NCBI RefSeq assembly: GCF_036867135.1
Contig: NZ_JBAJIJ010000001.1
Coordinates: 2,577,784-2,641,783 of the forward strand
Direction: 5' to 3'
Length of the DNA stretch: 64,000 nucleotides
Source of the DNA: Aeromicrobium sp. Sec7.5
Lineage (GTDB): Bacteria; Actinomycetota; Actinomycetes; Propionibacteriales; Nocardioidaceae
The position numbers and the translations under genes are program-made. The notes beneath the pieces were generated by a model, which was not told the origin of the DNA, did not search any database, and saw only the letters and a list, made by a program, of their open reading frames with translations. Of this stretch, positions 8,142-18,155 are shown one piece after another (positions within the stretch are counted from its first letter, which is position 1; each line of letters starts with the position of its first letter).

Positions 8142-8873
8142 TCAGGGGACGAGGCGGGGCAGGCCGAAGGACGTGTGCACGGGATCGGTCGTGAGCACCG
8201 AGACAGGCGGGGAGTCGACGATGCCGGGAAGCCCAGCGGCGGCCACGAGCGTGTCGTCGAGCTCGAGCAGCTCGCCCTCGCGCAGGACCCAGGGGGCATG
8301 CGTGTTCGGCACCCACCACGTGCGTCCGAGGTGGCGCGTGTGCAGACCGAACCGGGCGCTCAGGAAGACCGACAGGTCGTCCGGCTCACTGATCACGGCT
8401 CCCCGGCGCACCACGATCCGCCCACCGGCCCCGCGCGGCGTCGGCCACCGGCGGCTCGAGCGGTACTCGAGCACGTCGCCCTGGCGCCGCAGCGACATGC
8501 GGGCCCAGGTGTAGGGGGTCGCGAAGGCGAGACGGGCCCCGAGGCTCACGGCCAGGCGGTCGGTCTCGAGGGAGCTGAACACGACCCCGTGGCGCCCCTG
8601 CTCGTCGACCGAGTAGAGCCGCACGTTGGTCTCGAGGAAGTCGCCCAACCAGGGGATGGCCGGGCCGCGCCCGAAGCCCGCCCGCCGCATGACAAACGGG
8701 ATGAGGCCGACGTAGGTCGCTCCGTCCAGGGCGTCGGGCCGCGTCCCGGGCGGCAGCAAAGGTGCGACCCGCTCGGGGTCGACCGCCCAGTGCACGTACG
8801 TCAGGTCGGCCCACGTCTGTCGCATGATCCTCGGACCGGCCAGCGCCGGCGGTCGCGGATCGAGGGTGGTCAC
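8142..8873 (-). CDS. DUF2071 (YqjF-like) protein
   Basis: A 243-residue protein with the hallmarks of the YqjF/DUF2071 family: an early aromatic segment LTYVHWAVDPERVAPLLPPG, then YVGLIPFVMRRAG, then ETNVRLYSVDEQGRHGVVFS and the acetoacetate-decarboxylase-like middle strand set. The family is cytoplasmic and has no defined biochemical role. Translation starts at a GTG with GAGG 10-14 bases upstream. The gene reads in the same direction as the AlkB-like gene before it, with about 100 bases between them, so it may be co-transcribed. Confidence 0.8.
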   Translation of the reverse strand: MTTLDPRPPALAGPRIMRQTWADLTYVHWAVDPERVAPLLPPGTRPDALDGATYVGLIPFVMRRAGFGRGPAIPWLGDFLETNVRLYSVDEQGRHGVVFSSLETDRLAVSLGARLAFATPYTWARMSLRRQGDVLEYRSSRRWPTPRGAGGRIVVRRGAVISEPDDLSVFLSARFGLHTRHLGRTWWVPNTHAPWVLREGELLELDDTLVAAAGLPGIVDSPPVSVLTTDPVHTSFGLPRLVP

Positions 8874-8940
8874 CCCCTCATCCTCGCCGCGCGAGGCGAT
8901 CTCGGCCGGGCGAGTGCGTGTGACGCTCGCGACCCCAGCC

Positions 8941-8976
8941 GGACGAGCACCGTGTCACTGGACGAGCACCGTGTCA
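8941..8976. repeat. Two tandem 19-bp-period direct repeats
   Basis: GGACGAGCACCGTGTCA occurs at 8941-8957 and again at 8960-8976, identical over 17 bases with a 2-base spacer. The second copy contains the stop codon of the AlkB-like gene. It lies in the 100-base gap before the DUF2071 gene. Confidence 0.65.
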
Positions 8977-9609
8977 GAGGACGCCGCGCGGTCGCAGCTG
9001 CACGGAGATGCGTGGTCCGACGGGTCTCGAGGTCTTGAGCACGGCGTGGTCCCACGTGCGCTGACAGCTGCCGCCCATCACGAGCAGATCGCCGTGCCCG
9101 AGCAGGAAGCCGATCGTGTCGCCGCCGCCGCGCGGCCTCAGGCTCAGGCGGCGCGGGGAGCCGAGCGAGACGATCGCGACCATGGTGTCCTCGCTGCGAC
9201 CCCGGCCGATGCGGTCGCCGTGCCACGCCACGCTGTCGCGGCCGTCGCGGTAGTAGCACAGGCCCGCCGACACGAACGGCTCGGCGAGCTCGTCGACGTA
9301 GTGCGCCTCGAGCGCCTCGCGCATCGCCATGAGGGACGGGTGCGGCCACGCGTCGCGGGGACCGAAGGCCGCGAGCAACCGGGGCACGTCGACGACGGAG
9401 TCGTACATCTCGCGCCGGTCGGCCCTCCACTGGACCTCGGTCTGCAGCTTCAGGAACAGGGGATCCGCACCGCGGACCCAGCCAGGCCGCACGTCGACCC
9501 AAGCCCCGTGCGCGAGCTCGCGACGCTGCACCGACGCGCCGAGGGACGCGAGCGAGACCCCCGACCCCGTGCCGGGGTCGGGATCCAGCAGGGAGCCCTG
9601 GAAGTACAC
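8974..9609 (-). CDS. AlkB-like 2-oxoglutarate/Fe(II) dioxygenase
   Basis: A 211-residue AlkB-family oxygenase. The Fe(II) triad is visible as H-x-D in VAWHGDRIG and the distal His in RTWDHAVLK. The 2-oxoglutarate salt-bridge Arg is in RISVQLRPRG. LCYYRDGRDSVAWHGD and MVAIVSLGSPRRLSLRPR are the standard family blocks. Relatives repair alkylated nucleic acid bases by oxidative demethylation, though some AlkB-like proteins act on protein or tRNA. The GTG start (GTG TAC TTC) gives MYFQGSLLDPDPG, the usual family opening. The stop lies in a tandem repeat. Confidence 0.88.
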   Translation of the reverse strand: MYFQGSLLDPDPGTGSGVSLASLGASVQRRELAHGAWVDVRPGWVRGADPLFLKLQTEVQWRADRREMYDSVVDVPRLLAAFGPRDAWPHPSLMAMREALEAHYVDELAEPFVSAGLCYYRDGRDSVAWHGDRIGRGRSEDTMVAIVSLGSPRRLSLRPRGGGDTIGFLLGHGDLLVMGGSCQRTWDHAVLKTSRPVGPRISVQLRPRGVL

Positions 9610-9665
9610 GCACCCAGCATAACGCCGAATCGAACGCCTGTTCTAGAGGCGATCGACGTGTCGCC

Positions 9666-9671
9666 TAGACT
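9666..9671 (+). promoter_or_regulatory. Leaderless promoter -10 of the 95-residue protein gene
   Basis: TAGACT is followed by 6 bases and then the GTG start at 9678, which puts the expected transcription start on the start codon. No Shine-Dalgarno is present. Confidence 0.55.
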
Positions 9672-9677
9672 GGTCCC

Positions 9678-9965
9678 GTGACGCCGGCCTGGGACGCTCT
9701 GATCGCCGCCTTCGAGCACGCGATCCTCGCCGACCCCACGGATCTCGGGGGTCTGCGCGACCTCGTCGTGGCCGCGATCCACGACGGCACGGTCGACGCC
9801 GAGCTCGACCCCGGGCAGACGGCACGCCTGCTCACGGCGCTGGCCGGCGGCACCCGCGAGCTCGACCCCTCCGAGGCCGACGTCGCGACAGCCCTCCTGG
9901 TGGCCACGCGCTGGTTGCACCCTCCGCGCACCGGTGCGCGACTGGAGCCCGGCCCCGCCATCTGA
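9678..9965 (+). CDS. Small acidic hypothetical protein
   Basis: A 95-residue, Asp/Glu-rich, predicted helical cytoplasmic protein (MTPAWDALIAAFEHAILADP). It has no signal peptide, membrane segment, Cys pair or recognisable motif. The leaderless promoter (TAGACT, 6-base gap, GTG) and strong GC3 bias support its expression. It lies between divergent and convergent neighbours with no operon partner. I do not recognise the family. Confidence 0.6.
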   Translation: MTPAWDALIAAFEHAILADPTDLGGLRDLVVAAIHDGTVDAELDPGQTARLLTALAGGTRELDPSEADVATALLVATRWLHPPRTGARLEPGPAI

Positions 9966-9999
9966 GCCCGTCAGGCCACGCGGGGCACCGATCTCGGGC

Positions 10000-10281
10000 T
10001 CACCACGACGAGGACGACGACCCACGCACCTGCGCCAGGTACACCAGCGCGGCGACCGTGCCGGCGAGGTTCAGCAGCGACAGCGGGTACCACCAGACCA
10101 GGTGCGCCGCGATCGCAATGCCGAGGATCAGCAACCAGGCATTCTTCGAGAGCGTGCCGGCGCCGTCGAAGTCACGTCCGTTGCGCGCGAAGCAGTCGCC
10201 GAGCGCGAAGGCCTTCACCACGAACAGCACGATCGTGAGGCCCAGCGCGAGCGTCGTCTGGAGGGATCCGAGTTCGAGCAC
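10000..10281 (-). CDS. DUF2516 family membrane protein
   Basis: A 93-residue protein with an N-terminal membrane helix (LALGLTIVLFVVKAFALGDCF), a polar loop, a second hydrophobic stretch (AWLLILGIAIAAHLVWW) and a third (LNLAGTVAALVYLAQV). This is the DUF2516 pattern. In mycobacteria a protein of this type follows hbhA, and the same order (XRE regulator, HbhA, DUF2516) is seen here. A -10 box TAGGGT lies 6 bases before the GTG, so the gene can be transcribed independently as a leaderless mRNA. Function unknown. Confidence 0.8.
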   Translation of the reverse strand: MLELGSLQTTLALGLTIVLFVVKAFALGDCFARNGRDFDGAGTLSKNAWLLILGIAIAAHLVWWYPLSLLNLAGTVAALVYLAQVRGSSSSSW

Positions 10282-10302
10282 GGGATCACCCTAACGACCG
10301 AC

Positions 10303-10341
10303 GACGGGCCGGCACCCCCCGAGAGGAGGTACCGGCCCGTC
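10303..10341 (-). terminator. Hairpin terminator after hbhA
   Basis: GACGGGCCGG (10303-10312) pairs perfectly with 10332-10341. It lies 18 bases past the hbhA stop and separates hbhA from the DUF2516 gene. Confidence 0.55.
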
Positions 10342-10359
10342 ACGGGTGCCGCAGGTGAC

Positions 10360-10914
10360 TCAGGACTGCGAGGCGGCGGTCTTCGCGGCCGGGGCCTTCT
10401 TCGCCGCGGGGGCCTTCTTCGCGGCCGGAGCCTTCTTGGCCGCGGGAGCCTTCTTCGCGGCCGGAGCCTTCTTGGCCGCCGGGGCCTTCTTCGCGGCCGG
10501 AGCCTTCTTCGCCGCGGGAGCCTTCTTCGCCGCGGGAGCCTTCTTCGCGGCCGGAGCCTTCTTCGCCGCGGGGGCCTTCTTGGCCGTGGACGTCGCCTTG
10601 CTCGCGGACGCGGCCGGAGCCTTCTTCGCGGCGGGGGCCTTCTTGGTGACCTTCGCGACGGTCTCGGAGACGGTCTCCTCGGCCATGTCGGTGTAGACCT
10701 TCACGGCCGAGCGGACGTCGTCGAGCTTGAGGCTGCGCGCCGTGGCGACGAAGTCCTCGCCCCGCTTCGCCAGGTCGGCGTACGCGCCGGCGGCGGAGGT
10801 CTTGGCCTTGCCCTGCAGGTCGGAGACGTCGATCTTGGCGAGCTCGTCGGTCAGGGACTTGATCTCCTCGACGATGGCCTTGATGCGGGCGTTGACGGAA
10901 TCGGTGATGCTCAT
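10360..10914 (-). CDS. hbhA: HbhA-like protein with Lys-Ala-Pro repeat tail
   Basis: A 184-residue protein in two parts. Residues 1-95 are a charged, probably coiled-coil helix (ITDSVNARIKAIVEEIKSL and following) like mycobacterial heparin-binding haemagglutinin. Residues from about 96 are low complexity, built of KKAPAA units, 11 in an uninterrupted tract plus two earlier ones, ending in KTAASQS. In mycobacteria the Lys-rich tail binds sulfated glycans and is methylated. Histone H1-like DNA binding is another known role of such tails. The start overlaps the stop of the XRE gene (ATGA), matching the Rv0474-Rv0475 order. No signal peptide is present. Confidence 0.82.
   Translation of the reverse strand: MSITDSVNARIKAIVEEIKSLTDELAKIDVSDLQGKAKTSAAGAYADLAKRGEDFVATARSLKLDDVRSAVKVYTDMAEETVSETVAKVTKKAPAAKKAPAASASKATSTAKKAPAAKKAPAAKKAPAAKKAPAAKKAPAAKKAPAAKKAPAAKKAPAAKKAPAAKKAPAAKKAPAAKTAASQS
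10383..10587. repeat. 18-bp tandem coding repeat in hbhA
   Basis: Eleven units of 18 bp with the constant core GCCTTCTT (plus-strand view) encode KKAPAA. They vary silently between CGCGG, CGCCG and GGCCG spacers. Such a tract is prone to slippage in whole six-codon steps, which would change tail length without frameshift. Confidence 0.85.
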
Positions 10915-11375
10915 GGGGTGTCCTCCTGGACGTTGGTGTTCTCGGTCTGCTCGGACAGCTCCAGTGCCAGCTCGTCACCGGCGGTGACGTCGGCTCCGAC
11001 GAACGAGCGGTAGATGTCGAGCAGGGTCGACTTCTGTCGCTCGGTCAGTCGCGCGTCGAGGGCGATGGCGTCCTCGACCATCCGAGCGCCGCTCCGGTCC
11101 GCGTCGAGGATCCCGGCGCGCACGTAGAGCGACTCGGCCGAGATGCGCAGTGCCTTGGCGATCTGCTGCAACACCTCTGCCGACGGACGACGCAGTCCTC
11201 GCTCGATCTGGCTGAGGTACGGGTTCGAGACGTCCGACTCCTCGGCCAGCTGCCGCAGCGAGAGCTGGGCCTGGCGTCGCTGTTCGCGGAGGTACTCGCC
11301 GAGTCCCCCCACGGTGTCCTTGACGGTGTCCTTCACGGCGCCGGTGACGCCTTCCGTCGCGGTCAGCTTGGCCAT
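10911..11375 (-). CDS. XRE family HTH regulator of the hbhA locus
   Basis: A 154-residue regulator. A Cro/C1-type HTH spans about residues 24-80, with QLSLRQLAEESDVSNPYLSQIERGLRRPSAEVLQQIAKAL as recognition region and following helices. The C-terminal half is helical and acidic. The ATG at 11375 is preferred because GGGGGG precedes it; a TTG 36 bases upstream lies in the promoter palindrome. It corresponds to Rv0474 in mycobacteria, which also sits directly before hbhA. The operon overlap (ATGA) implies coupled translation with hbhA. Confidence 0.85.
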   Translation of the reverse strand: MAKLTATEGVTGAVKDTVKDTVGGLGEYLREQRRQAQLSLRQLAEESDVSNPYLSQIERGLRRPSAEVLQQIAKALRISAESLYVRAGILDADRSGARMVEDAIALDARLTERQKSTLLDIYRSFVGADVTAGDELALELSEQTENTNVQEDTP

Positions 11376-11387
11376 GCCCCCCACTAT

Positions 11388-11407
11388 GCTTGCAATAGTT
11401 AGCAAGC
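11388..11407 (-). promoter_or_regulatory. Inverted repeat upstream of the XRE-hbhA operon
   Basis: GCTTGC and GCAAGC flank 8 AT-rich bases (AATAGTTA), 13-32 bases before the XRE start codon. This is one of the few AT-rich spots in the region. Position and symmetry suit an operator for the XRE protein itself. This is inference. Confidence 0.4.
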
Positions 11408-11477
11408 GCAAGCGGGATAGGCAGCGACCTGGGTCACAGGAACTGGCGCAGAGGACTGGACAGTCGGGTCGACGCGG

Positions 11478-12404
11478 TCAGAACGCCGGCCTGACCTGAC
11501 CGACGGGGCGACCGCCCCCGAGCACCACGGGTCGGGGCTCCGGCAGCACGACCGGGCCACCCAGGACCTCGACCGCGCGCGACATCGCCACCGTCAGTGC
11601 CCGCGCCGAACCGTCCTCGATCTTGCCGACCAGGGCCGACCCGTCGGGCCAGCCGACGACCATCGTGCTCTCCGCGCCGGTCTTCGCGATCGCGCCCGGG
11701 AGCCGCTCGACGAAGTGGCGCTCGGGCGCGCGAGTTCCGCTGACGAGCGTGGGGTGCGCCGCGATCGCCGCGACCAGGCGCCGCGACGCGTCCGTGCTGC
11801 CGGTGGCGATCGACCCCACGGCGCGGGCCAGGCGCGCGACGGATGTCGCGAGCAGCGGGGCGCCACACCCGTCGACCCCGACGACGTCCGGGGACCCGCC
11901 GGTGAGGCGGGCGAAGGTCTCGGTGACCTGGCGCTGGAGCGGGTGCTCGGGCGTCAGGTAGTCCCCGGTCGACCACCCGCGCAGCACGCAGACGAGCAGC
12001 ATCGCGGCGTGCTTGCCGGAGCAGTCCATCAAGATCGGCGCCTTGCCGCCCCCCGCGCGGATGACCCGGGCGTGCTCGTGCGGCGAGTCCGGCCAGGAGG
12101 CCGGCGTCTGCAGCGCCGGCTCGTCCAGCCCGGCACGGGCGAGCACCGACCGCACCAGCTCGAGGTGCATGACCTCGCCGTGGTGGCTCGACGTCGCGAT
12201 CGCCAGCTCCCGGCCCTCGAGCGGAAGCCCGGCCTCGAGCATCGCCAGCGCCTGGATCGGCTTGTTCGCGGACCGCGGGAAGATGACCGTGTCCGGGTCG
12301 CCGATCGCCCAGTCGACCGCCCCAGCAGGGTCGACGTGCACCAGCACGCCGCGATGACGGCTCTCGACGAGCCCCGACCTCTCGACCTCCACCAGCACGT
12401 CCAC
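11478..12404 (-). CDS. L-asparaginase II family protein
   Basis: A 308-residue protein of the asparaginase II (Rhizobium etli AnsA-like) family, distinct from the E. coli type. Diagnostic blocks are RGVLVHVDPAG, FPRSANKPIQALAMLEAG, ATSSHHGEVMHLELV, MDCSGKHAAML and VVGVDGCGAPLLATSVARLAR, and these carry the nucleophilic Ser-Lys pair (RSANKP) and the Cys/His ligand residues of the family. It would hydrolyse L-asparagine to aspartate and ammonia in the cytoplasm. The start is a GTG. The gene is divergent from the mannose-1-phosphate guanylyltransferase gene, with 87 bases between them. Confidence 0.85.
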   Translation of the reverse strand: MDVLVEVERSGLVESRHRGVLVHVDPAGAVDWAIGDPDTVIFPRSANKPIQALAMLEAGLPLEGRELAIATSSHHGEVMHLELVRSVLARAGLDEPALQTPASWPDSPHEHARVIRAGGGKAPILMDCSGKHAAMLLVCVLRGWSTGDYLTPEHPLQRQVTETFARLTGGSPDVVGVDGCGAPLLATSVARLARAVGSIATGSTDASRRLVAAIAAHPTLVSGTRAPERHFVERLPGAIAKTGAESTMVVGWPDGSALVGKIEDGSARALTVAMSRAVEVLGGPVVLPEPRPVVLGGGRPVGQVRPAF

Positions 12405-12478
12405 GGCGCCAGCCTAGGAGACGTCGGCGGGAGCGGGACTCCCGTCACGGAACCGGGGACCCCGCGCCACCCGGCCAC

Positions 12479-12484
12479 TACGCT
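12479..12484 (+). promoter_or_regulatory. Leaderless promoter -10 of manC
   Basis: TACGCT is followed by 7 bases and the GTG start of manC at 12492. No Shine-Dalgarno is visible. Confidence 0.5.
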
Positions 12485-12491
12485 GACGAGC

Positions 12492-13571
12492 GTGACGCGC
12501 CCCTCCTTGGACGACTTCCACGCCATCGTGCCCGCCGGCGGGTCCGGGACCCGCCTGTGGCCACTCTCGCGACAGTCCCGCCCCAAGTTCCTGCTCGACC
12601 TGCTGGGCAGCGGACGCACGCTCCTGCAGCAGACCTGGGACCGGCTCGAGCCGCTCGTCGGCACCGAGCGCCTCCACGTCGTGACGGGGATCTCCCACAC
12701 CGGCGGGGTGCGCGAGCAGCTGCCCGACCTGGGCCACCTGGTCGTCGAGCCGTCGCCGCGCGACTCGATGCCCGCGATCGCGGTCGCCGCCGCGATCATC
12801 GCCGAGCGCGATCCCGACGCGATCATCGGCTCGTTCGCCGCCGATCACGTCGTTGAGGACGAGGCCGTCTTCGCGGCGGCCGTCGGCGAGGCCGTCGAGG
12901 CGGCTCGCACCGGACTGCTCGTGACGATCGGCATCACCCCGACCTCCCCCTCGACCGCGTTCGGCTACATCGAGGGCGGCGACCCGCTCGACCTCGCGGG
13001 AGCCCCCACCGCCCACGCCGTCCGCCGCTTCGTGGAGAAGCCCGACCTCGAGACCGCCCGCGGGTACGTCGCCAGTGGCGACTTCAGCTGGAACGCGGGA
13101 ATGTTCGTCGTGCGCGCCTCGGTGCTGCTCGACCACCTCGCGCGGCTGCAGCCCACGCTGCACGACGGGGTCCGGGAGATCGCCCGGTCCTGGAACACCC
13201 CCGACCGCGACGAGGTCCTCGCCCGGATCTGGCCGACGCTGACCAAGATCGCGATCGACCACGCGATCGCCGAGCCGGTCTCGCTCGAGGGCGGCATGGC
13301 GGTCGTGCCCGGCACCTTCGGCTGGGACGACATCGGCGACTTCGCGGCGCTCGCCGACGTCGGTGCCACCTCGACCGACGGCACGATCTTCGTCGACGCC
13401 GACGGCCTCGTGATCTCCTCCGAGGGCACCACCGTCGCCGTCGTCGGGCTCACCGACGTCGTGGTCGCCCACACGGCCGACGCGGTGCTGGTCACGACCC
13501 GCGAGCACAGCCAACGGGTCAAGGAGGTCTCGGCCGCGCTGCAGGAGCTCGGCCGGGCCGACCTGCGCTGA
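12492..13571 (+). CDS. manC: Mannose-1-phosphate guanylyltransferase
   Basis: A 359-residue nucleotidyltransferase that makes GDP-mannose from mannose-1-phosphate and GTP. The N-terminal signature VPAGGSGTRLWPLSRQSRPK binds GTP and magnesium. FVEKP (about residues 181-185) and the WNAGMFVVR segment are typical of the GMP family. It is the short single-domain type without a fused isomerase domain. Mannose-6-phosphate isomerase is encoded convergently next door, giving two of the three steps from fructose-6-phosphate to GDP-mannose. Phosphomannomutase is not in the window. The product feeds mannosylated glycans and lipids. Confidence 0.92.
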   Translation: MTRPSLDDFHAIVPAGGSGTRLWPLSRQSRPKFLLDLLGSGRTLLQQTWDRLEPLVGTERLHVVTGISHTGGVREQLPDLGHLVVEPSPRDSMPAIAVAAAIIAERDPDAIIGSFAADHVVEDEAVFAAAVGEAVEAARTGLLVTIGITPTSPSTAFGYIEGGDPLDLAGAPTAHAVRRFVEKPDLETARGYVASGDFSWNAGMFVVRASVLLDHLARLQPTLHDGVREIARSWNTPDRDEVLARIWPTLTKIAIDHAIAEPVSLEGGMAVVPGTFGWDDIGDFAALADVGATSTDGTIFVDADGLVISSEGTTVAVVGLTDVVVAHTADAVLVTTREHSQRVKEVSAALQELGRADLR

Positions 13572-13603
13572 CCCGGCTGCACCCGGGTCACGCGATCCAG
13601 GTC

Positions 13604-14785
13604 TCAGACCAGGTCGATCAGGCGACCCGGCGTCTCCTCGTCCGGCGTGAACGCCACGGCCACCTCGCCCGTGCCGACGACCCTGACGGCGCCGTCACCG
13701 GCGTCGACGTACACCGAGTCGCCGCGGACCAGGGCGGTGCGACCGCCCGTCGCCGTCACGAGCTCGACGTGCCCTCCGGTGCACAGCACGATGCGGCGAC
13801 CCCCACCGTAGAGCGGGGTGCCGTTGGCGTCGCTCGCGGCGACCTGGGTCACCGCGAGCGCGAACTCGTCGACGTCGGGGGCGAAGACCTCGGTCTCGGT
13901 GCCCACCACCTCGGGCGTGATGCGCGCCAGTCGCGACATCCCCCGCTCGAGGCACGTGACGAGTCCGTCGGGATCGACGTGCTTGGACGTCAGGCCAGCC
14001 CGCAGCACGTTGTCGGAGGACGTCATGACCTCGATGCACATCCCGTGCAGGTGGGCGTGGATGATGCCGGCCCCGAGGAAGGCTGCCTCCCCCGGCTGCA
14101 GGGTCACCCGGTTCAGCAGGAGCGTGATGACGAGCCCGGGGTCGCCCGGGAAGTGCTCGGCGACCTCGATCAGGGTGACGTAGGCGCGCTTGACGTCGAC
14201 GTGCTGGTCGACCAGGCGGTGGCACTGCTCGACGATCTCGGCGACCTCGGCCGCGGCGGGCGGTTCGGTCAGCAGCTGCTCGACGATCCGGACGATGCCG
14301 TCGAAGCCCGGCTTGCTGCGGAGCTCCTCGGCGAGCCGCTGCGTGAGCCCGGTGTCGATCGCGTCGAGCACACGCAGGATCTCGGCCGTGGGGCGGAACC
14401 CGACCAACGTGTCGAAGGTCGTGAGCGCGTAGGCCATCTCGGGCTTGTGGCGCGGATCCTTGTAGGTGCGGTGCGCCGCGTCGAGCGGGACCCCGCGCTC
14501 GTTCTCGGCCTCGAACCCGATCCGGGCGAGCTGGGCGTTCGGATGCACCTGCAGCGACAGCGGCCGGCCCGCCGCCAGGATCTTCATCATGAACGGCAGC
14601 TGGCCGGCGACCTCACCGAGCGGGGTCGACACGCCCTCCACCTCGACCTCGGACGGGCTCAGCTCGTGGGTGCCCATCCACACCTCCGCGAACGGCCTGC
14701 CGTCGGGCGACGCGCCGAGGAAGTGGGGGATGTCCGAGGACGAGCCCCAGTCGTAGGCGCGCGAAGCGTTCTGCAGCCGGTGCAT
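13604..14785 (-). CDS. manA: Mannose-6-phosphate isomerase, class I
   Basis: A 393-residue zinc-dependent isomerase interconverting mannose-6-phosphate and fructose-6-phosphate. The metal-site motifs are visible: LSLQVHPN (Gln and His ligands), YKDPRHKPEMAYAL (Glu ligand) and the later HAHLHG segment. The start is placed at the ATG at 14785 (MHRLQNASRAYDWGS). TACGAT lies 7 bases upstream of it, so this is probably a leaderless message. An ATG three codons earlier overlaps the -10 box. It is convergent with manC, with 32 bases between the stops. Confidence 0.92.
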   Translation of the reverse strand: MHRLQNASRAYDWGSSSDIPHFLGASPDGRPFAEVWMGTHELSPSEVEVEGVSTPLGEVAGQLPFMMKILAAGRPLSLQVHPNAQLARIGFEAENERGVPLDAAHRTYKDPRHKPEMAYALTTFDTLVGFRPTAEILRVLDAIDTGLTQRLAEELRSKPGFDGIVRIVEQLLTEPPAAAEVAEIVEQCHRLVDQHVDVKRAYVTLIEVAEHFPGDPGLVITLLLNRVTLQPGEAAFLGAGIIHAHLHGMCIEVMTSSDNVLRAGLTSKHVDPDGLVTCLERGMSRLARITPEVVGTETEVFAPDVDEFALAVTQVAASDANGTPLYGGGRRIVLCTGGHVELVTATGGRTALVRGDSVYVDAGDGAVRVVGTGEVAVAFTPDEETPGRLIDLV

Positions 14786-14832
14786 GGCCGACATCGTATG
14801 CCGCGCTGCACCTCCCGGGGCCAGGGGTCAGA

Positions 14833-16641
<1,809 letters not shown>

Positions 16642-16767
16642 GCTGCTCCGATGGTCGACGAGAGGGTCGGTGCAGCGCAACGTCACGAAACGGTTCGGCG
16701 CCACGCCGGCGGGATGTCAATACCGTAGTGTTTCGGCACGTCCGCACCCACATCGGGAGAGAGACTC

Positions 16768-18105
16768 GTGCGTCACACCTTCCTCGCCGTCGTCCGTCGC
16801 TGGCCGATCCTGGCCGCCGCGACCCTCCTCGGGATCGGCCTCGCCGCGCTCGCGGTGACGTTCCAGACGCCGCAGTACACCGGCACCGCCGCGGTCCTCG
16901 TGCAGCAGACCGGCGAGTCGGGTCCGACCTCGCCCGGCGCCCGGATCGTGGCCTCGTACGCGGACGCCCTCCAGGGGCGCGACCTCGCCGCCGAGGCGGG
17001 GGTCGACGGACCGGTCACGACCACGGTCGAGGAGGGCTCCGACGTCGTGACCCTGCAGGTCGACGCCGACTCCGCCGACGAGGCGCGCGACCAGGCCGCC
17101 GCCCTCACCGACACCTTCGTCGCCTGGGTGGCCGAGCGCGCCGGCGAGTCCGGCCTGGCGGCCACGGTGGTCTCGTCCGCCGCGGCCGATGGCTCCCCCA
17201 CCAGCCCCGTCTGGGCCTGGTTCCTGCTCGTCGGCGCCGGCGCCGGACTGCTGCTCGGCGTCGTCGTGGCCCTGGCCCGGTCCGGCGCCCCGGCGGTCGT
17301 GGGCACCGCCGACGACGCGAAGTCGCTGACCGACGCCCCCGTGCTCGGCACCGTCGCCCAGGACCCCGACATGAACGAGCACCCGCTGCTGTCGCAGCTG
17401 GAGTCGAACCACCCCCGACGCGAGTCGATGCGGATCCTGCGCACCAACCTGCAGTTCCTCGACGTCGACTCCCCGCAGCAGGTCATCACGATCACGAGCG
17501 CCCTCCCGGGCGAGGGCAAGTCCACGACGTCGGCCTCGCTCGCGATCGCGCTGGCCGAGACCGGGCGCCGGGTCCTGCTGATCGACGGCGACCTGCGCAA
17601 GCCCCGGCTCGACACGCTGTTCGGGCTCGAGCGCACGGTGGGGCTCACGACGACCCTCGTCGGTCGCGTGTCCCCGGAGTCCGCGATCCAGGCCACCCGC
17701 ACGGCCGGGCTCGACCTCCTGACGAGCGGCACCCTGCCGCCCAACCCGTCCGAGCTGCTGCAGACCGAGGCGATGCTCCAGCTGGTCGGCCAGCTCTCGG
17801 AGCTCTACGACCTCGTGCTGATCGACGCCCCGCCCCTGCTCGCGGTCACGGACGGGGCGCTGCTGGCGGCGCTCTCGGACGGGGCCCTCGTCGTGGTGCG
17901 CCACGGTCGGACGCGGCTCGACGAGCTCAAGGGGGCGGCGGAGCGCCTGCAGGCGGTCGGCGCCCGCGTGCTCGGCACCGTCATCACCATGACGCCGCGC
18001 CGCTCCACGTCACGCTACGGCTACGGCAGCGGCTACGGACCGGAGTTCTTCGCCCGTGAGACCGCCAGCACGTCACGCCGCGGCGGCTCCCGGCGCCGCA
18101 CGTGA
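16768..18105 (+). CDS. Polysaccharide co-polymerase/tyrosine autokinase (BY-kinase)
   Basis: A 445-residue single-chain BY-kinase. TM1 (12-32), an extracellular Wzz-like loop and TM2 (149-170) are followed by the cytoplasmic kinase domain with Walker A PGEGKST (247-253), Walker A' LLIDGDLRKP (270-279) and Walker B LVLIDAPP (349-356). A short C-terminal Tyr cluster (Tyr 417, 419, 423) is the expected autophosphorylation site. These proteins set chain length and export of surface polysaccharide through phosphorylation cycles. The GTG has GGGAGAGAG upstream. A low-molecular-weight tyrosine phosphatase is encoded convergently 50 bases away and is the natural counter-enzyme. Confidence 0.9.
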   Translation: MRHTFLAVVRRWPILAAATLLGIGLAALAVTFQTPQYTGTAAVLVQQTGESGPTSPGARIVASYADALQGRDLAAEAGVDGPVTTTVEEGSDVVTLQVDADSADEARDQAAALTDTFVAWVAERAGESGLAATVVSSAAADGSPTSPVWAWFLLVGAGAGLLLGVVVALARSGAPAVVGTADDAKSLTDAPVLGTVAQDPDMNEHPLLSQLESNHPRRESMRILRTNLQFLDVDSPQQVITITSALPGEGKSTTSASLAIALAETGRRVLLIDGDLRKPRLDTLFGLERTVGLTTTLVGRVSPESAIQATRTAGLDLLTSGTLPPNPSELLQTEAMLQLVGQLSELYDLVLIDAPPLLAVTDGALLAALSDGALVVVRHGRTRLDELKGAAERLQAVGARVLGTVITMTPRRSTSRYGYGSGYGPEFFARETASTSRRGGSRRRT

Positions 18106-18155
18106 GCCAGGGCTGACGAGTTTGGGCTGACGGGGGCCGCAGAGACTGGGCTGCG

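Noticed and set aside
10383..10587. Intergenic satellite or CRISPR repeats
   Set aside because: The 18-bp units are in frame within hbhA and encode KKAPAA.
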